Assembly (NCBI GenBank): GCA_945874855.1 | Contig: CAMCIP010000078.1 | Location: 1-9,777, forward strand | DNA from: Brevundimonas vancanneytii | Lineage (GTDB): Bacteria > Pseudomonadota > Alphaproteobacteria > Caulobacterales > Caulobacteraceae | Direction: 5' to 3' | Length of the DNA stretch: 9,777 nucleotides | Shown here: piece after piece, positions 1-6,130 of the stretch | How positions within the stretch are numbered: the stretch's first letter is position 1 | Layout: the number at the start of each line of letters is the position of its first letter | The notes under the pieces: model-generated | What the model was told of the DNA's origin: nothing | The model's input: only the letters and a program-made list of their open reading frames with translations | The model's database searches: none | Translations under genes and position numbers: made by a program

Positions 1-1
1 G

Positions 2-985
2 CTGCTGGGCATCGCCGAGACCGAGCTGATCGGCATGTCGCTGGCCGAGGTCTCGCCCGAGCTCAGCGACCTGCTGACCCGGGCCGAGGCCCATATCGAG
101 GAAGACGTCGATGTGACCCGCGACGGCGAGACGCGGCGGCTTCGCGTGCGCATCGAGGGCGGTCTGGGCGGCGAGATGGTACTCACCTTCGACGACATCA
201 CCCGCCTGGTCACCGCTCAGCGCAATGCGGCCTGGCGCGATGTGGCGCGCCGCATCGCCCATGAGATCAAGAACCCCCTGACGCCGATCCAGCTGTCGGC
301 CGAGCGGCTGCGGCGCAAGTACCGGGCGGGGATCGGCGACGATGTGGAGGTGTTCGACCGCTGCACCGAAACCATCATCCGCCAGGTCGGGGACATCGGC
401 CGGATGGTCGACGAGTTCTCGTCCTTCGCGCGGATGCCGACGCCGCGCTTCATGGTCGAAAGCCCGGCCGAACTGCTGCGCCAGGCCGTGTTCGCCCAGC
501 GGGTGGCCCAGCCCGACCTGGTCGTGCGCATGGACGAGCCCCTGCCGAAGGCGGACCTGCAGTGCGACGGACGAATGGTCGGTCAGGCCCTGACCAACAT
601 CCTGAAGAATGCAGGCGAGGCGGTCGCGGCGCGCCGCGCCATTCTGCCGGACGAGCGGGCGGGCGCGGCGGCGATCGCGGCGCGGCTGGTGGTCGAGGAT
701 CACCAGGCCTGTTTCATCATCGAGGACGACGGCATCGGCCTGCCGGAAAAAGACCGTGACCGGCTGACCGAGCCCTATGTGACCACGCGCGAGAAGGGCA
801 CGGGCCTCGGCCTCGCCATCGTGCGTCGCATCTGCGAGGACCACGGCGGCGAGCTGAAGCTGGGCGATGCCGAGGACCTGCGCGGCGCGCGCATGACGCT
901 GATTTTCCCGCTCAAGCCCGGCGTGACGCGCGCGGGCGGGGCGACCTCCCCGACCACAACTCCGGCCGCCCAGGCGGTTTCCTAA
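2..985 (+). CDS. ntrY: Nitrogen-regulation sensor histidine kinase NtrY, C-terminal part (5' end outside window)
   Basis: This is the C-terminal part (327 codons) of a membrane sensor kinase that phosphorylates NtrX. The frame is open from the first bases, so the gene starts outside the window; the ATG at 35 is internal. The first ~25 residues look like the end of a PAS domain. The dimerisation/phosphoacceptor helix follows, with the H-box RRIAHEIKNPLTPIQ (phosphorylated His at 260-262). The ATP-binding domain shows the N-box (TNILKNAGEAV, from about 587), the G1 box EDDGIGLP (722-745) and the G2 box GTGLGLAIVRRI (from 797). All catalytic motifs look intact. The transmembrane segments and HAMP domain that NtrY proteins carry would lie upstream. 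An Ala/Thr/Pro-rich tail closes the protein, and ntrX starts 10 bases after the stop. In this family the pair is linked to nitrogen, redox and envelope control. NtrY is chosen over NtrB because of the ntrX neighbour and the H-box sequence. Confidence 0.93.
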   Translation: MLGIAETELIGMSLAEVSPELSDLLTRAEAHIEEDVDVTRDGETRRLRVRIEGGLGGEMVLTFDDITRLVTAQRNAAWRDVARRIAHEIKNPLTPIQLSAERLRRKYRAGIGDDVEVFDRCTETIIRQVGDIGRMVDEFSSFARMPTPRFMVESPAELLRQAVFAQRVAQPDLVVRMDEPLPKADLQCDGRMVGQALTNILKNAGEAVAARRAILPDERAGAAAIAARLVVEDHQACFIIEDDGIGLPEKDRDRLTEPYVTTREKGTGLGLAIVRRICEDHGGELKLGDAEDLRGARMTLIFPLKPGVTRAGGATSPTTTPAAQAVS

Positions 986-995
986 GCGAGGCGAC

Positions 996-2429
996 ATGAG
1001 ACCCACCGGCGCCGACATCCTGGTCGTGGACGATGAGGCGGACATCCGCGAGCTGGTCTCGGGTCTGCTCGAGGACGAGGGTCATGCCGTTCGCACGGCG
1101 TCGAACTCGGACGAGGCCCTGGCTGCCATCCGGGCGCGCAAGCCGTCGCTGGCCCTGCTGGACATCTGGATGCAGGGCGGCGGTCTGGACGGGCTGGAGC
1201 TGCTGGACCTGATCAAGCAGATCGACGAGGACCTGCCGGTCGTCATGATCTCGGGTCACGGCAACATCGAGACGGCGGTCAGCGCCCTCAAGCGCGGCGC
1301 CTATGACTTCATCGAAAAGCCCTTCAAGTCCGACCGCCTGGTGGTGGTGGTGCAGCGCGCGCTGGAGGCGACCTCGCTGCGGCGCGAGAACCGCCGCCTG
1401 AGAACCCAGGTCATGACGCCGCCGGGACTGATCGGACGGTCGGCGGCGGCCCAGGCGCTGCGCTCCACCATCGCCAAGGTGGCTCCTGCCAACAGCCGGG
1501 TGCTGATCTCCGGCCCGCCGGGGTCGGGCAAGGAGCTGGTCGCGCGCCAGATCCACGACGCCAGCCCGCGGGCGCGCTGCGAGTTCGTGGCCATTGCCGC
1601 CGCCGGCATGACGCCGGAGCGGCTGGACGTCGAACTCTTCGGCGAGGACGGCGGCGAGGGCGGGGCGCACAAGGTCGGGGTGTTCGAACGCGCCCACGGC
1701 GGCACCCTGTATCTGGACGAGGTGGCAGACATGCCGCGCGAGAGCCAGAGCCGCATCCTGCGCGTGCTGGTCGAGCAGCGCTTCCGCCGCGTGGGCGGGT
1801 CCCAGGACGTCCAGGTCGACGTGCGGGTCGTGTCCTCGACCTCGCGCGACCTGAAGACCGAGATCGCCGAGGGCCGCTTCCGCGAGGATCTGTTCCACCG
1901 GCTGAATGTGGTGCCCGTGCGCGTGCCGCCGCTGTCGGAGCGGCGCGAGGACATCGCCGAACTGGTCGAGCTGTTCGTCGAGTCGATCTGCGCGGCCCAG
2001 GGGCTGTCGCGTCGGCCGATCGCCGACGACGCCATCGCGGTCATGCAGGTCCATCCCTGGCCCGGCAATGTCCGTCAGCTGCGCAACAACGTCGAGCGCC
2101 TACTGATCATGGCCACGGGGGGCCCGGGCGAACCCATCACCGCCGAGATGATGCCCCAGGATGGCGCGGGGGCGGCGACGGCCGGCGCCCTGGGCGCCGA
2201 ACGGATCATCGCCCTGCCCCTGCGGGAGGCGCGCGAAGTGTTCGAGCGGGAATATCTGGCGGCCCAGATCATGCGCTTCGGCGGCAACATCAGCCGCACG
2301 GCGGGCTTCATCGGGATGGAGCGGTCAGCCCTGCATCGCAAGCTCAAGTCCCTGGGCGTGTCGCCGTCGCGGGGCGGGGACGACGATCTGGACGACGTTG
2401 TCGGGGACGGTGCGGGAGACGAGGACTGA
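996..2429 (+). CDS. ntrX: Response regulator NtrX (NtrC-like, GAFTGA loop absent)
   Basis: This 477-residue regulator is the partner of NtrY. The receiver domain (about 6-120) has the acidic pair D12/D13, phosphoacceptor D56 in ALLDIWMQ, S86 and K108 in EKPF. The AAA+ domain (about 145-375) has Walker A GPPGSGKE (173-180), Walker B GGTLYLDEV (235-243), an arginine-rich segment RFREDLFHRLN and the sensor II motif WPGNVRQLRNN. A Fis-type helix-turn-helix follows (about 417-455, NISRTAGFIGMERSALHRKL), then an acidic Asp-rich tail. The loop between ELFG and the Walker B strand reads EDGGEGGAHKVGVFERA, so the GAFTGA motif that contacts sigma-54 is missing. From what I recall of alphaproteobacterial NtrX this is a trait of the group; it implies a role as a DNA-binding regulator rather than a sigma-54 activator. 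A GAGG ribosome site (988-991) precedes the ATG. The stop overlaps the next ATG by one base (TGATG), suggesting translational coupling. Confidence 0.95.
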   Translation: MRPTGADILVVDDEADIRELVSGLLEDEGHAVRTASNSDEALAAIRARKPSLALLDIWMQGGGLDGLELLDLIKQIDEDLPVVMISGHGNIETAVSALKRGAYDFIEKPFKSDRLVVVVQRALEATSLRRENRRLRTQVMTPPGLIGRSAAAQALRSTIAKVAPANSRVLISGPPGSGKELVARQIHDASPRARCEFVAIAAAGMTPERLDVELFGEDGGEGGAHKVGVFERAHGGTLYLDEVADMPRESQSRILRVLVEQRFRRVGGSQDVQVDVRVVSSTSRDLKTEIAEGRFREDLFHRLNVVPVRVPPLSERREDIAELVELFVESICAAQGLSRRPIADDAIAVMQVHPWPGNVRQLRNNVERLLIMATGGPGEPITAEMMPQDGAGAATAGALGAERIIALPLREAREVFEREYLAAQIMRFGGNISRTAGFIGMERSALHRKLKSLGVSPSRGGDDDLDDVVGDGAGDED

Positions 2430-3292
2430 TGTCGCGGATCGCCTACGTCAACGGGGTCTATCGCCCGCACCGCGACGCCGTGGTCCATGTCGAGGACCGC
2501 GGCTATCAGTTCGCCGACGGGGTCTATGAGGTCTGGTCGGTGTTTGACGGCCGGCTGGCCGACTTCGACGCCCACATGACCCGCCTGCACCGCAGCCTGA
2601 CCGAGCTGCGCATCGCCGTGCCCATGAGCCGCGAGTCCCTGACCCAGGTGCTGCGCGAGACGGTGCGGCGCAACCGGGTGCGCGACGGCATCGTCTATCT
2701 GCAGGTCACGCGCGGCACGGCGCGACGCGACCACCCCTTTCCGGCCGAGGGCACCGCGCCCAGCGTCGTCGTGACCTCGCGCGCCGTCGACGTGGCAAAA
2801 GCCGAGGCCACGGCGAAAAAGGGCGTGGCCGTGATCACCCAGCCGGACATCCGCTGGGGCCGCTGCGACATCAAGACGGTGGGCCTGCTGCCCAACGTCC
2901 TGGCCAAACAGGCGGCGCGGGAGAGGGGCGCCTATGAGGCCTGGATGGTCGACGAGATGGGGCTGGTCACCGAGGGCGGCTCGACCAACGCCTGGATCGT
3001 CGACGAGCACGGCGTGCTGCGCACCCGCGACGCCCAGGCCAACATCCTGCGCGGCTGCACCCGGGCGGCCCTGCTGGACCTGATCGCCGAGACGGGCGTC
3101 GCCTTCGAGGAACGGGCCTTCACCGTGGAGGAGGCCAAGCGGGCGAAGGAGGCCTTCTTCACCGCCGCCGGGGCCTGGGTCATGCCGGCGATCTCGATCG
3201 ACGGGACCCGGGTCGGCGACGGCAAGCCGGGCCCGATCACGAAGATCCTGCGCGCCCGCTATCTTGAACGGGCGTGCGACGAGGCCATCTAG
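2429..3292 (+). CDS. Class IV PLP aminotransferase, probable D-amino-acid (D-alanine) transaminase
   Basis: This 287-residue protein belongs to fold-type IV PLP enzymes (BCAT/DAAT/ADC-lyase family). D-amino-acid transaminases convert D-alanine and 2-oxoglutarate to pyruvate and D-glutamate, a peptidoglycan precursor. The N-terminal VNGVYRP and DRGYQFADGVYEV (23-35) match the family. The PLP Schiff-base lysine is K149 in RCDIKTVGLLPNVLAKQ, and E182 in VTEGGSTNAW is the glutamate that contacts the pyridine nitrogen. RCDIK followed by LLPNVLAKQ resembles D-alanine transaminases more than branched-chain enzymes, so Dat is favoured, but substrate cannot be proven from sequence. Length fits the family. 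The ATG shares a base with the ntrX stop, and GAGG at 2421-2424 inside ntrX can serve as ribosome site. Finding it between ntrX and hfq is, as I recall, typical of Caulobacterales and relatives. Confidence 0.88.
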   Translation: MSRIAYVNGVYRPHRDAVVHVEDRGYQFADGVYEVWSVFDGRLADFDAHMTRLHRSLTELRIAVPMSRESLTQVLRETVRRNRVRDGIVYLQVTRGTARRDHPFPAEGTAPSVVVTSRAVDVAKAEATAKKGVAVITQPDIRWGRCDIKTVGLLPNVLAKQAARERGAYEAWMVDEMGLVTEGGSTNAWIVDEHGVLRTRDAQANILRGCTRAALLDLIAETGVAFEERAFTVEEAKRAKEAFFTAAGAWVMPAISIDGTRVGDGKPGPITKILRARYLERACDEAI

Positions 3293-3321
3293 GCGTTGCT
3301 CCTCCAAGGCTCGGGCCATTA

Positions 3322-3341
3322 GGGTGGCGCACCGCCCACCC
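3322..3341 (+). promoter_or_regulatory. GC-rich hairpin in the hfq leader
   Basis: GGGTGG (3322-3327) pairs with CCACCC (3336-3341). Two further inner pairs (C3328-G3334, G3329-C3333) leave one bulged C and a CAC loop. It lies in the 83-base gap between the aminotransferase stop and the hfq ATG. No T-run follows, only GGACGGAAAAAGC, so it is a poor intrinsic terminator; it could be a leader structure or a weak attenuator. The gap is also the natural place for an hfq promoter, but no convincing -35/-10 pair was seen. Confidence 0.3.
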
Positions 3342-3375
3342 GGACGGAAAAAGCAAGAACAGGGGCCAACCCGCC

Positions 3376-3621
3376 ATGTCGCAAGACAAACGCCAGAACC
3401 TTCAGGACGCCTTTCTGAACGCGGTCCGCAAGACCAAGACGCCGCTGACCATCTTCCTGGTCAACGGGGTCAAGCTGCAGGGCATCGTCACCTGGTTCGA
3501 CAATTTCTGCGTGCTGCTGCGCCGGGACGGCCAGTCCCAGCTGGTCTACAAGCATGCCATCTCGACCATCATGCCGTCGGCGCCCGTGCAGCTGTACGAG
3601 CCCGACCCCGAAGACGACTGA
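3376..3621 (+). CDS. hfq: RNA chaperone Hfq
   Basis: This 81-residue Sm-like protein forms a hexameric ring that pairs small RNAs with target mRNAs in the cytoplasm. The N-terminal helix QNLQDAFLNAVRK carries Q10 and D11, equivalent to E. coli Q8 and D9. The Sm1 region reads TPLTIFLVNGVKLQGIVTWFDNF. The Sm2 signature LVYKHAISTIMP contains Y58-K59-H60, the proximal-face U-binding residues (E. coli Y55-K56-H57). The C-terminal tail is short and acidic (YEPDPEDD), as in alphaproteobacterial Hfq and unlike the long E. coli tail. The frame stays open upstream to 3274, but the family N-terminus fits the ATG at 3376, which has an AGGGG (3361-3365) purine stretch upstream. hflX follows with no gap. 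Confidence 0.97.
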   Translation: MSQDKRQNLQDAFLNAVRKTKTPLTIFLVNGVKLQGIVTWFDNFCVLLRRDGQSQLVYKHAISTIMPSAPVQLYEPDPEDD

Positions 3622-4920
3622 TTGTCCAAACACGTTGATCACACCGTCCCGCTGATCCGGGCGGTCGTCGTGCACCCCGACCGGCGCGAAGGCGCCGAGC
3701 GGGCGGCGCATGAGCGGCTGGAGGAGGCCACAGGTCTGGCCCGGGCGCTGGACCTCGACGTGCGCGCCGAGGAGATCGTGCGCGTGCGCAAGCCCGTGCC
3801 CGCCACCCTGTTCGGCTCGGGCAAGGTCGAGGAGCTGGCCGCCCTGGTCCGCGCCGCCGAGGCCGAGGCCGTGGTTGTCGACGACCAGCTCAGCCCCGTG
3901 CAGCAGCGCAATCTCGAAAAGGCCTGGGACGCCAAGGTGATCGACCGCACCGGGCTGATCCTGGAAATCTTCGGCCGCCGCGCGCGCACCCGCGAGGGCC
4001 GGCTCCAGGTCGAGCTGGCGCGGCTGGAATATGAGCGTTCCCGGCTGGTGCGGACCTGGACCCACCTCGAGCGCCAGCGCGGTGGAACCGGCTCTACCGG
4101 CGGCCCCGGCGAGACCCAGATCGAGCTCGACCGCCGCCTGATCGCCGACCGGATCGTCAAGCTGAAGGCCGATCTGGAGGAGGTGCGGCGCACCCGCGGC
4201 CTGCAGCGCAAGCAGAGGGCCAAGGCGCCGCACCCGACCGTGGCCCTGGTCGGCTACACCAACGCCGGCAAGTCTACCCTGTTCAACCGGCTGACGGGGT
4301 CGGAGGTTTTGGCCAAGGACCTGCTGTTCGCCACCCTGGATACGACCCAGCGGACCCTGAAACTGCCGCAGGGCCGCCCGGCCATCATCGCCGACACCGT
4401 GGGCTTCATCTCCGATCTGCCGCACGAGCTTGTCGACAGCTTCCGGGCGACGCTGGAGGAGGTGGGCGAGGCCGACCTGATCCTGCACGTGCGCGACATC
4501 GCCTCGGAGGACACCGAGGCCCAGTCGAAGGACGTCGAGGCGGTGCTGAAACAGATCCCGCCGGTCGAGGGCAAGACGCGCCGGGTGCTGGAGGTCTGGA
4601 ACAAGATCGACCTGCTGGACGCCGAGGCGCGCGAGGCGGTGACCGGCCACGCCGACCGTCTGGCACGCGAGGGCAAGGCTGCGGCCGTCTCGGCCTGGAC
4701 CGGCGAGGGGATCGAGGCCCTGCGGCAGGCCGTGGCCGACCTGATCGACGACGACCCGGAGATGGAGCTGACCCTCGATCCGGCCCAGGGCGAGGCCCTG
4801 GCCTGGCTCTATGAGAACGGCCGGATCACGGCGCGGGCGACCGACGCGGAGGGCCGCACCCATCTGACCGTGCGGCTGCACCCCGCCGCCCTGGGGCGCT
4901 GGGAGCGGACCTTCGGATGA
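3622..4920 (+). CDS. hflX: Ribosome-associated GTPase HflX
   Basis: This 432-residue protein belongs to the HflX family, GTPases that bind the 50S subunit and split or rescue stalled ribosomes under stress. The N-terminal HflX domain has LFGSGKVEEL (63-72), VVVDDQLSPVQQRNLE and DRTGLILEIF. A coiled region with the glycine-rich GGTGSTGGPGETQIELDRR hinge (154-172) follows. The G domain has G1 GYTNAGKST (211-219), G3 DTVGF (258-262), G4 NKID (327-330) and a G5-like VSAWTGEG (356-363). A short C-terminal domain ends the protein. The start is taken as TTG because the family N-terminus (VPLIRAVVVHPD) begins soon after and no in-frame ATG lies nearby; the next candidate is a GTG at 3670, inside the conserved strand. 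TTG directly abuts the hfq TGA, so translation is probably coupled to hfq. hfq-hflX adjacency is widely conserved in Proteobacteria. Confidence 0.95.
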   Translation: MSKHVDHTVPLIRAVVVHPDRREGAERAAHERLEEATGLARALDLDVRAEEIVRVRKPVPATLFGSGKVEELAALVRAAEAEAVVVDDQLSPVQQRNLEKAWDAKVIDRTGLILEIFGRRARTREGRLQVELARLEYERSRLVRTWTHLERQRGGTGSTGGPGETQIELDRRLIADRIVKLKADLEEVRRTRGLQRKQRAKAPHPTVALVGYTNAGKSTLFNRLTGSEVLAKDLLFATLDTTQRTLKLPQGRPAIIADTVGFISDLPHELVDSFRATLEEVGEADLILHVRDIASEDTEAQSKDVEAVLKQIPPVEGKTRRVLEVWNKIDLLDAEAREAVTGHADRLAREGKAAAVSAWTGEGIEALRQAVADLIDDDPEMELTLDPAQGEALAWLYENGRITARATDAEGRTHLTVRLHPAALGRWERTFG

Positions 4921-4923
4921 CCT

Positions 4924-4977
4924 GTCTCCTCCCCGTCGCGCAGCGATGGGGAGGGGGACCGCGAAGCGGTGGAGGGG
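4924..4977. repeat. Double-hairpin intergenic element, repeat-like, between hflX and the DUF559 gene
   Basis: Two hairpins stand in tandem. The first pairs 4928-4939 with 4943-4954 (12 pairs including one G-T) around a GCA loop and can extend outward with weaker pairs. The second pairs ACCGC (4958-4962) with GCGGT (4966-4970) around GAA. The composition, with CCTCCCC/GGGGAGG arms and the phrase ACCGCGAAGCGGTGGAGGGG, resembles dispersed intergenic repeats I recall in Caulobacterales and related genomes, often beside DUF559 genes. It sits in the convergent gap, so it may also end transcription from both sides, although it has no T-run. Only this copy is in the window, so its repeat status is inferred. 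Confidence 0.55.
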
Positions 4978-4980
4978 CGC

Positions 4981-5304
4981 CTACCGCGCGCTGCGTTCCA
5001 GGATCACCCGCGCGATGAAAGCGACCACGCCGTCCAACTCGACACGCACGTCCTCGGCCGCGACCCGGATCACGCGAATGCCTTGGCCGGCGAGCCAGCG
5101 CGTCCTCTCCTCGTCATGCCGCATCTGGTCTGGATGGTCGTGTCCCTGCCCATCGACCTCGACGGCCAGTTTCGCCTCGGCGCAGTAGAAGTCGAGGATG
5201 TAGAAGCCGACCGGATGTTGACGACGGAACTTCCATCCGGCGACCTGGCCGCGACGAAGGGCCGTCCAAAGGCGCGCCTCGGGTGGAGTCAGCCGCCGTC
5301 GCAT
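4981..5304 (-). CDS. DUF559 family protein (Vsr-like endonuclease fold)
   Basis: This 107-residue protein matches the DUF559 family, which has a very-short-patch-repair (PD-(D/E)XK-like) endonuclease fold; no cellular role is established. Visible family motifs are LTPPEARLWTALR (5-17), KFRRQHPVGFYILDFYC (25-41, with D38), AVEVDGQGH (47-55, with E49 and D51) and the C-terminal IRVIRVAAEDV. E9, D38 and E49 are the likely active-site acids. The ATG at 5304 is the first usual start codon after the upstream TAA. However, about 24 in-frame codons upstream look coding (ending LVERARG), and relatives usually carry a few residues such as RAR-LRR before this motif, so the N-terminus may be truncated. 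It is convergent with hflX, and a double hairpin abuts its stop. Confidence 0.85.
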   Translation of the reverse strand: MRRRLTPPEARLWTALRRGQVAGWKFRRQHPVGFYILDFYCAEAKLAVEVDGQGHDHPDQMRHDEERTRWLAGQGIRVIRVAAEDVRVELDGVVAFIARVILERSAR

Positions 5305-5335
5305 TCCGCGCGCGCGCTCGACCAGGTGCCACGTC

Positions 5336-5362
5336 GCCAGCCGCGCCAGATTGGCGTTGGCC
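5336..5362 (-). repeat. 27-bp segment nearly identical to part of the DUF1223 gene
   Basis: This stretch matches 6891-6917 at 26 of 27 bases; the only difference is C5344 against G6899. On the minus strand both copies encode ANANLARLA in the same phase. Here it is in frame with, and just upstream of, the DUF559 start; in the other copy it follows the CSSC motif of the DUF1223 protein. It may be a recombination remnant or a coincidence of biased codon use. Confidence 0.5.
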
Positions 5363-5366
5363 CACG

Positions 5367-6130
5367 TAAGGCCGATTTATCTTTGGTTCGATACGAATCC
5401 GGGCAGGCGATTATCCTACGGGTGGCGAGGGTATTCTTGGCCAGCGACCGTCGCTTGAAGCATCAATGCATATTTTTGAGATATTAGTCTTTCACCAGCG
5501 ATTGACTGGCGGGTTCGGTCAGCAGAAAATATGGTTACAATCAATACATCCTGAAGAGAGAGCGGTTCTGCAGGATTCTTTCCACCCGTGCTTGCGATCT
5601 CCTGCAAGAAATCAGGTAGTGCCGAAATTAATATTTCGATCTCTTTATCTGTGACCTCATAGTCCAGATTATGAGCGATCAAGTTTCTTACTTTATTTAG
5701 TCTTTTTTCCAGAAACCAGAGAGTTGGTCGGAAACGAGTCCCATCGCTCGAACAAGATCCATCTTATGTGCAAAGCTCATACGATCGAGGTTGAGTGCGC
5801 TGGCTTGAGGTAGATTTTCGGACAGCATCAGAGTTAGAATATGATCGTGGTACAGATGCGCTTGGACGACTAGCGCCCAAGGATCGCCTACAAGCCGACG
5901 CCCTAAGCGCTCTTCGTCGAAGCTGAGATTTGCAGCACTATCTCGGATCTCAGCGTCTGGAGTCGAAATGAACGCCAACTGCTCTGATGTGACTGGCTTG
6001 GCGTTCGGCCTGAGTGGCTTCATTTCCGTCTTCGCAGTTGCAGCTCGGGCCACTTGAGTGGCCACCGGAGCTGATACTCTCGCAGCCTGCTTCGTCGCGC
6101 AATGGATGCCTCTCTACCCGCCTCTGTTAA
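5367..6130. other. Low-GC inserted segment (approximate limits)
   Basis: Composition changes sharply near 5367. The 60 bases 5641-5700 contain 21 G/C, while 5281-5340 contain 45. Codons inside use A/T at third positions freely, unlike all neighbours. No transposase, integrase, tRNA or clear flanking direct repeat was found, so the insertion mechanism is unknown. The only substantial content is the broken HEPN-like gene at 5416-6065. The right limit is vague: G+C recovers gradually between about 6060 and 6270. The 50 bases 5367-5415 hold no gene. Confidence 0.6.
5416..6065 (-). pseudogene. Frameshifted HEPN-like protein gene with an RNLIAH motif
   Basis: Two adjacent minus-strand frames form one protein. 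The upstream frame (from 6065) gives 122 residues ending SGFWKKD at a TAA (5697-5699). The downstream frame, to the TAG at 5416, reads KRLNKVRNLIAHNLDYEVTDKEIE across the junction. Adding one A to the A6 run (5703-5708) joins them as GFWKKRLNKVRNLIAHN, giving 216 residues from the GTG at 6065 or 202 from the ATG at 6023. RNLIAH (R codon 5686-5688, H codon 5671-5673) fits the R-x4-H RNase motif of HEPN domains, following amphipathic helices such as WALVVQAHLYHDHILTLML. HEPN proteins are often toxins or defence RNases; this role is inferred. Without frameshifting the first product lacks the motif. The Ala/Thr-rich N-terminus makes ATG 6023 the likelier start, though neither start has a strong ribosome site. 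Sequencing error in the homopolymer or a non-canonical -1 slip are alternatives. Confidence 0.6.

Noticed and set aside
3319..4881. A 520-codon minus-strand open frame antisense to hfq and hflX; similar long ones at 2075-3319 and 912-2054
   Set aside because: These are composition artefacts opposite hfq/hflX, the aminotransferase and ntrX, with low-complexity His/Gly/Gln/Leu-rich translations.
5384..5400. T-arm-like sequence (GGTTCGATACGAATCC) suggesting a tRNA or attachment site at the island edge
   Set aside because: The stem is imperfect and no acceptor, D or anticodon arm could be placed around it.
5697..5712. Programmed -1 frameshift site of the dnaX type (A_AAA_AAG) in the HEPN-like gene
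   Set aside because: The heptamer is out of phase with the zero frame (codons are TGG AAA AAA GAC) and no clear stimulatory structure was seen. A simple one-base loss is more likely.
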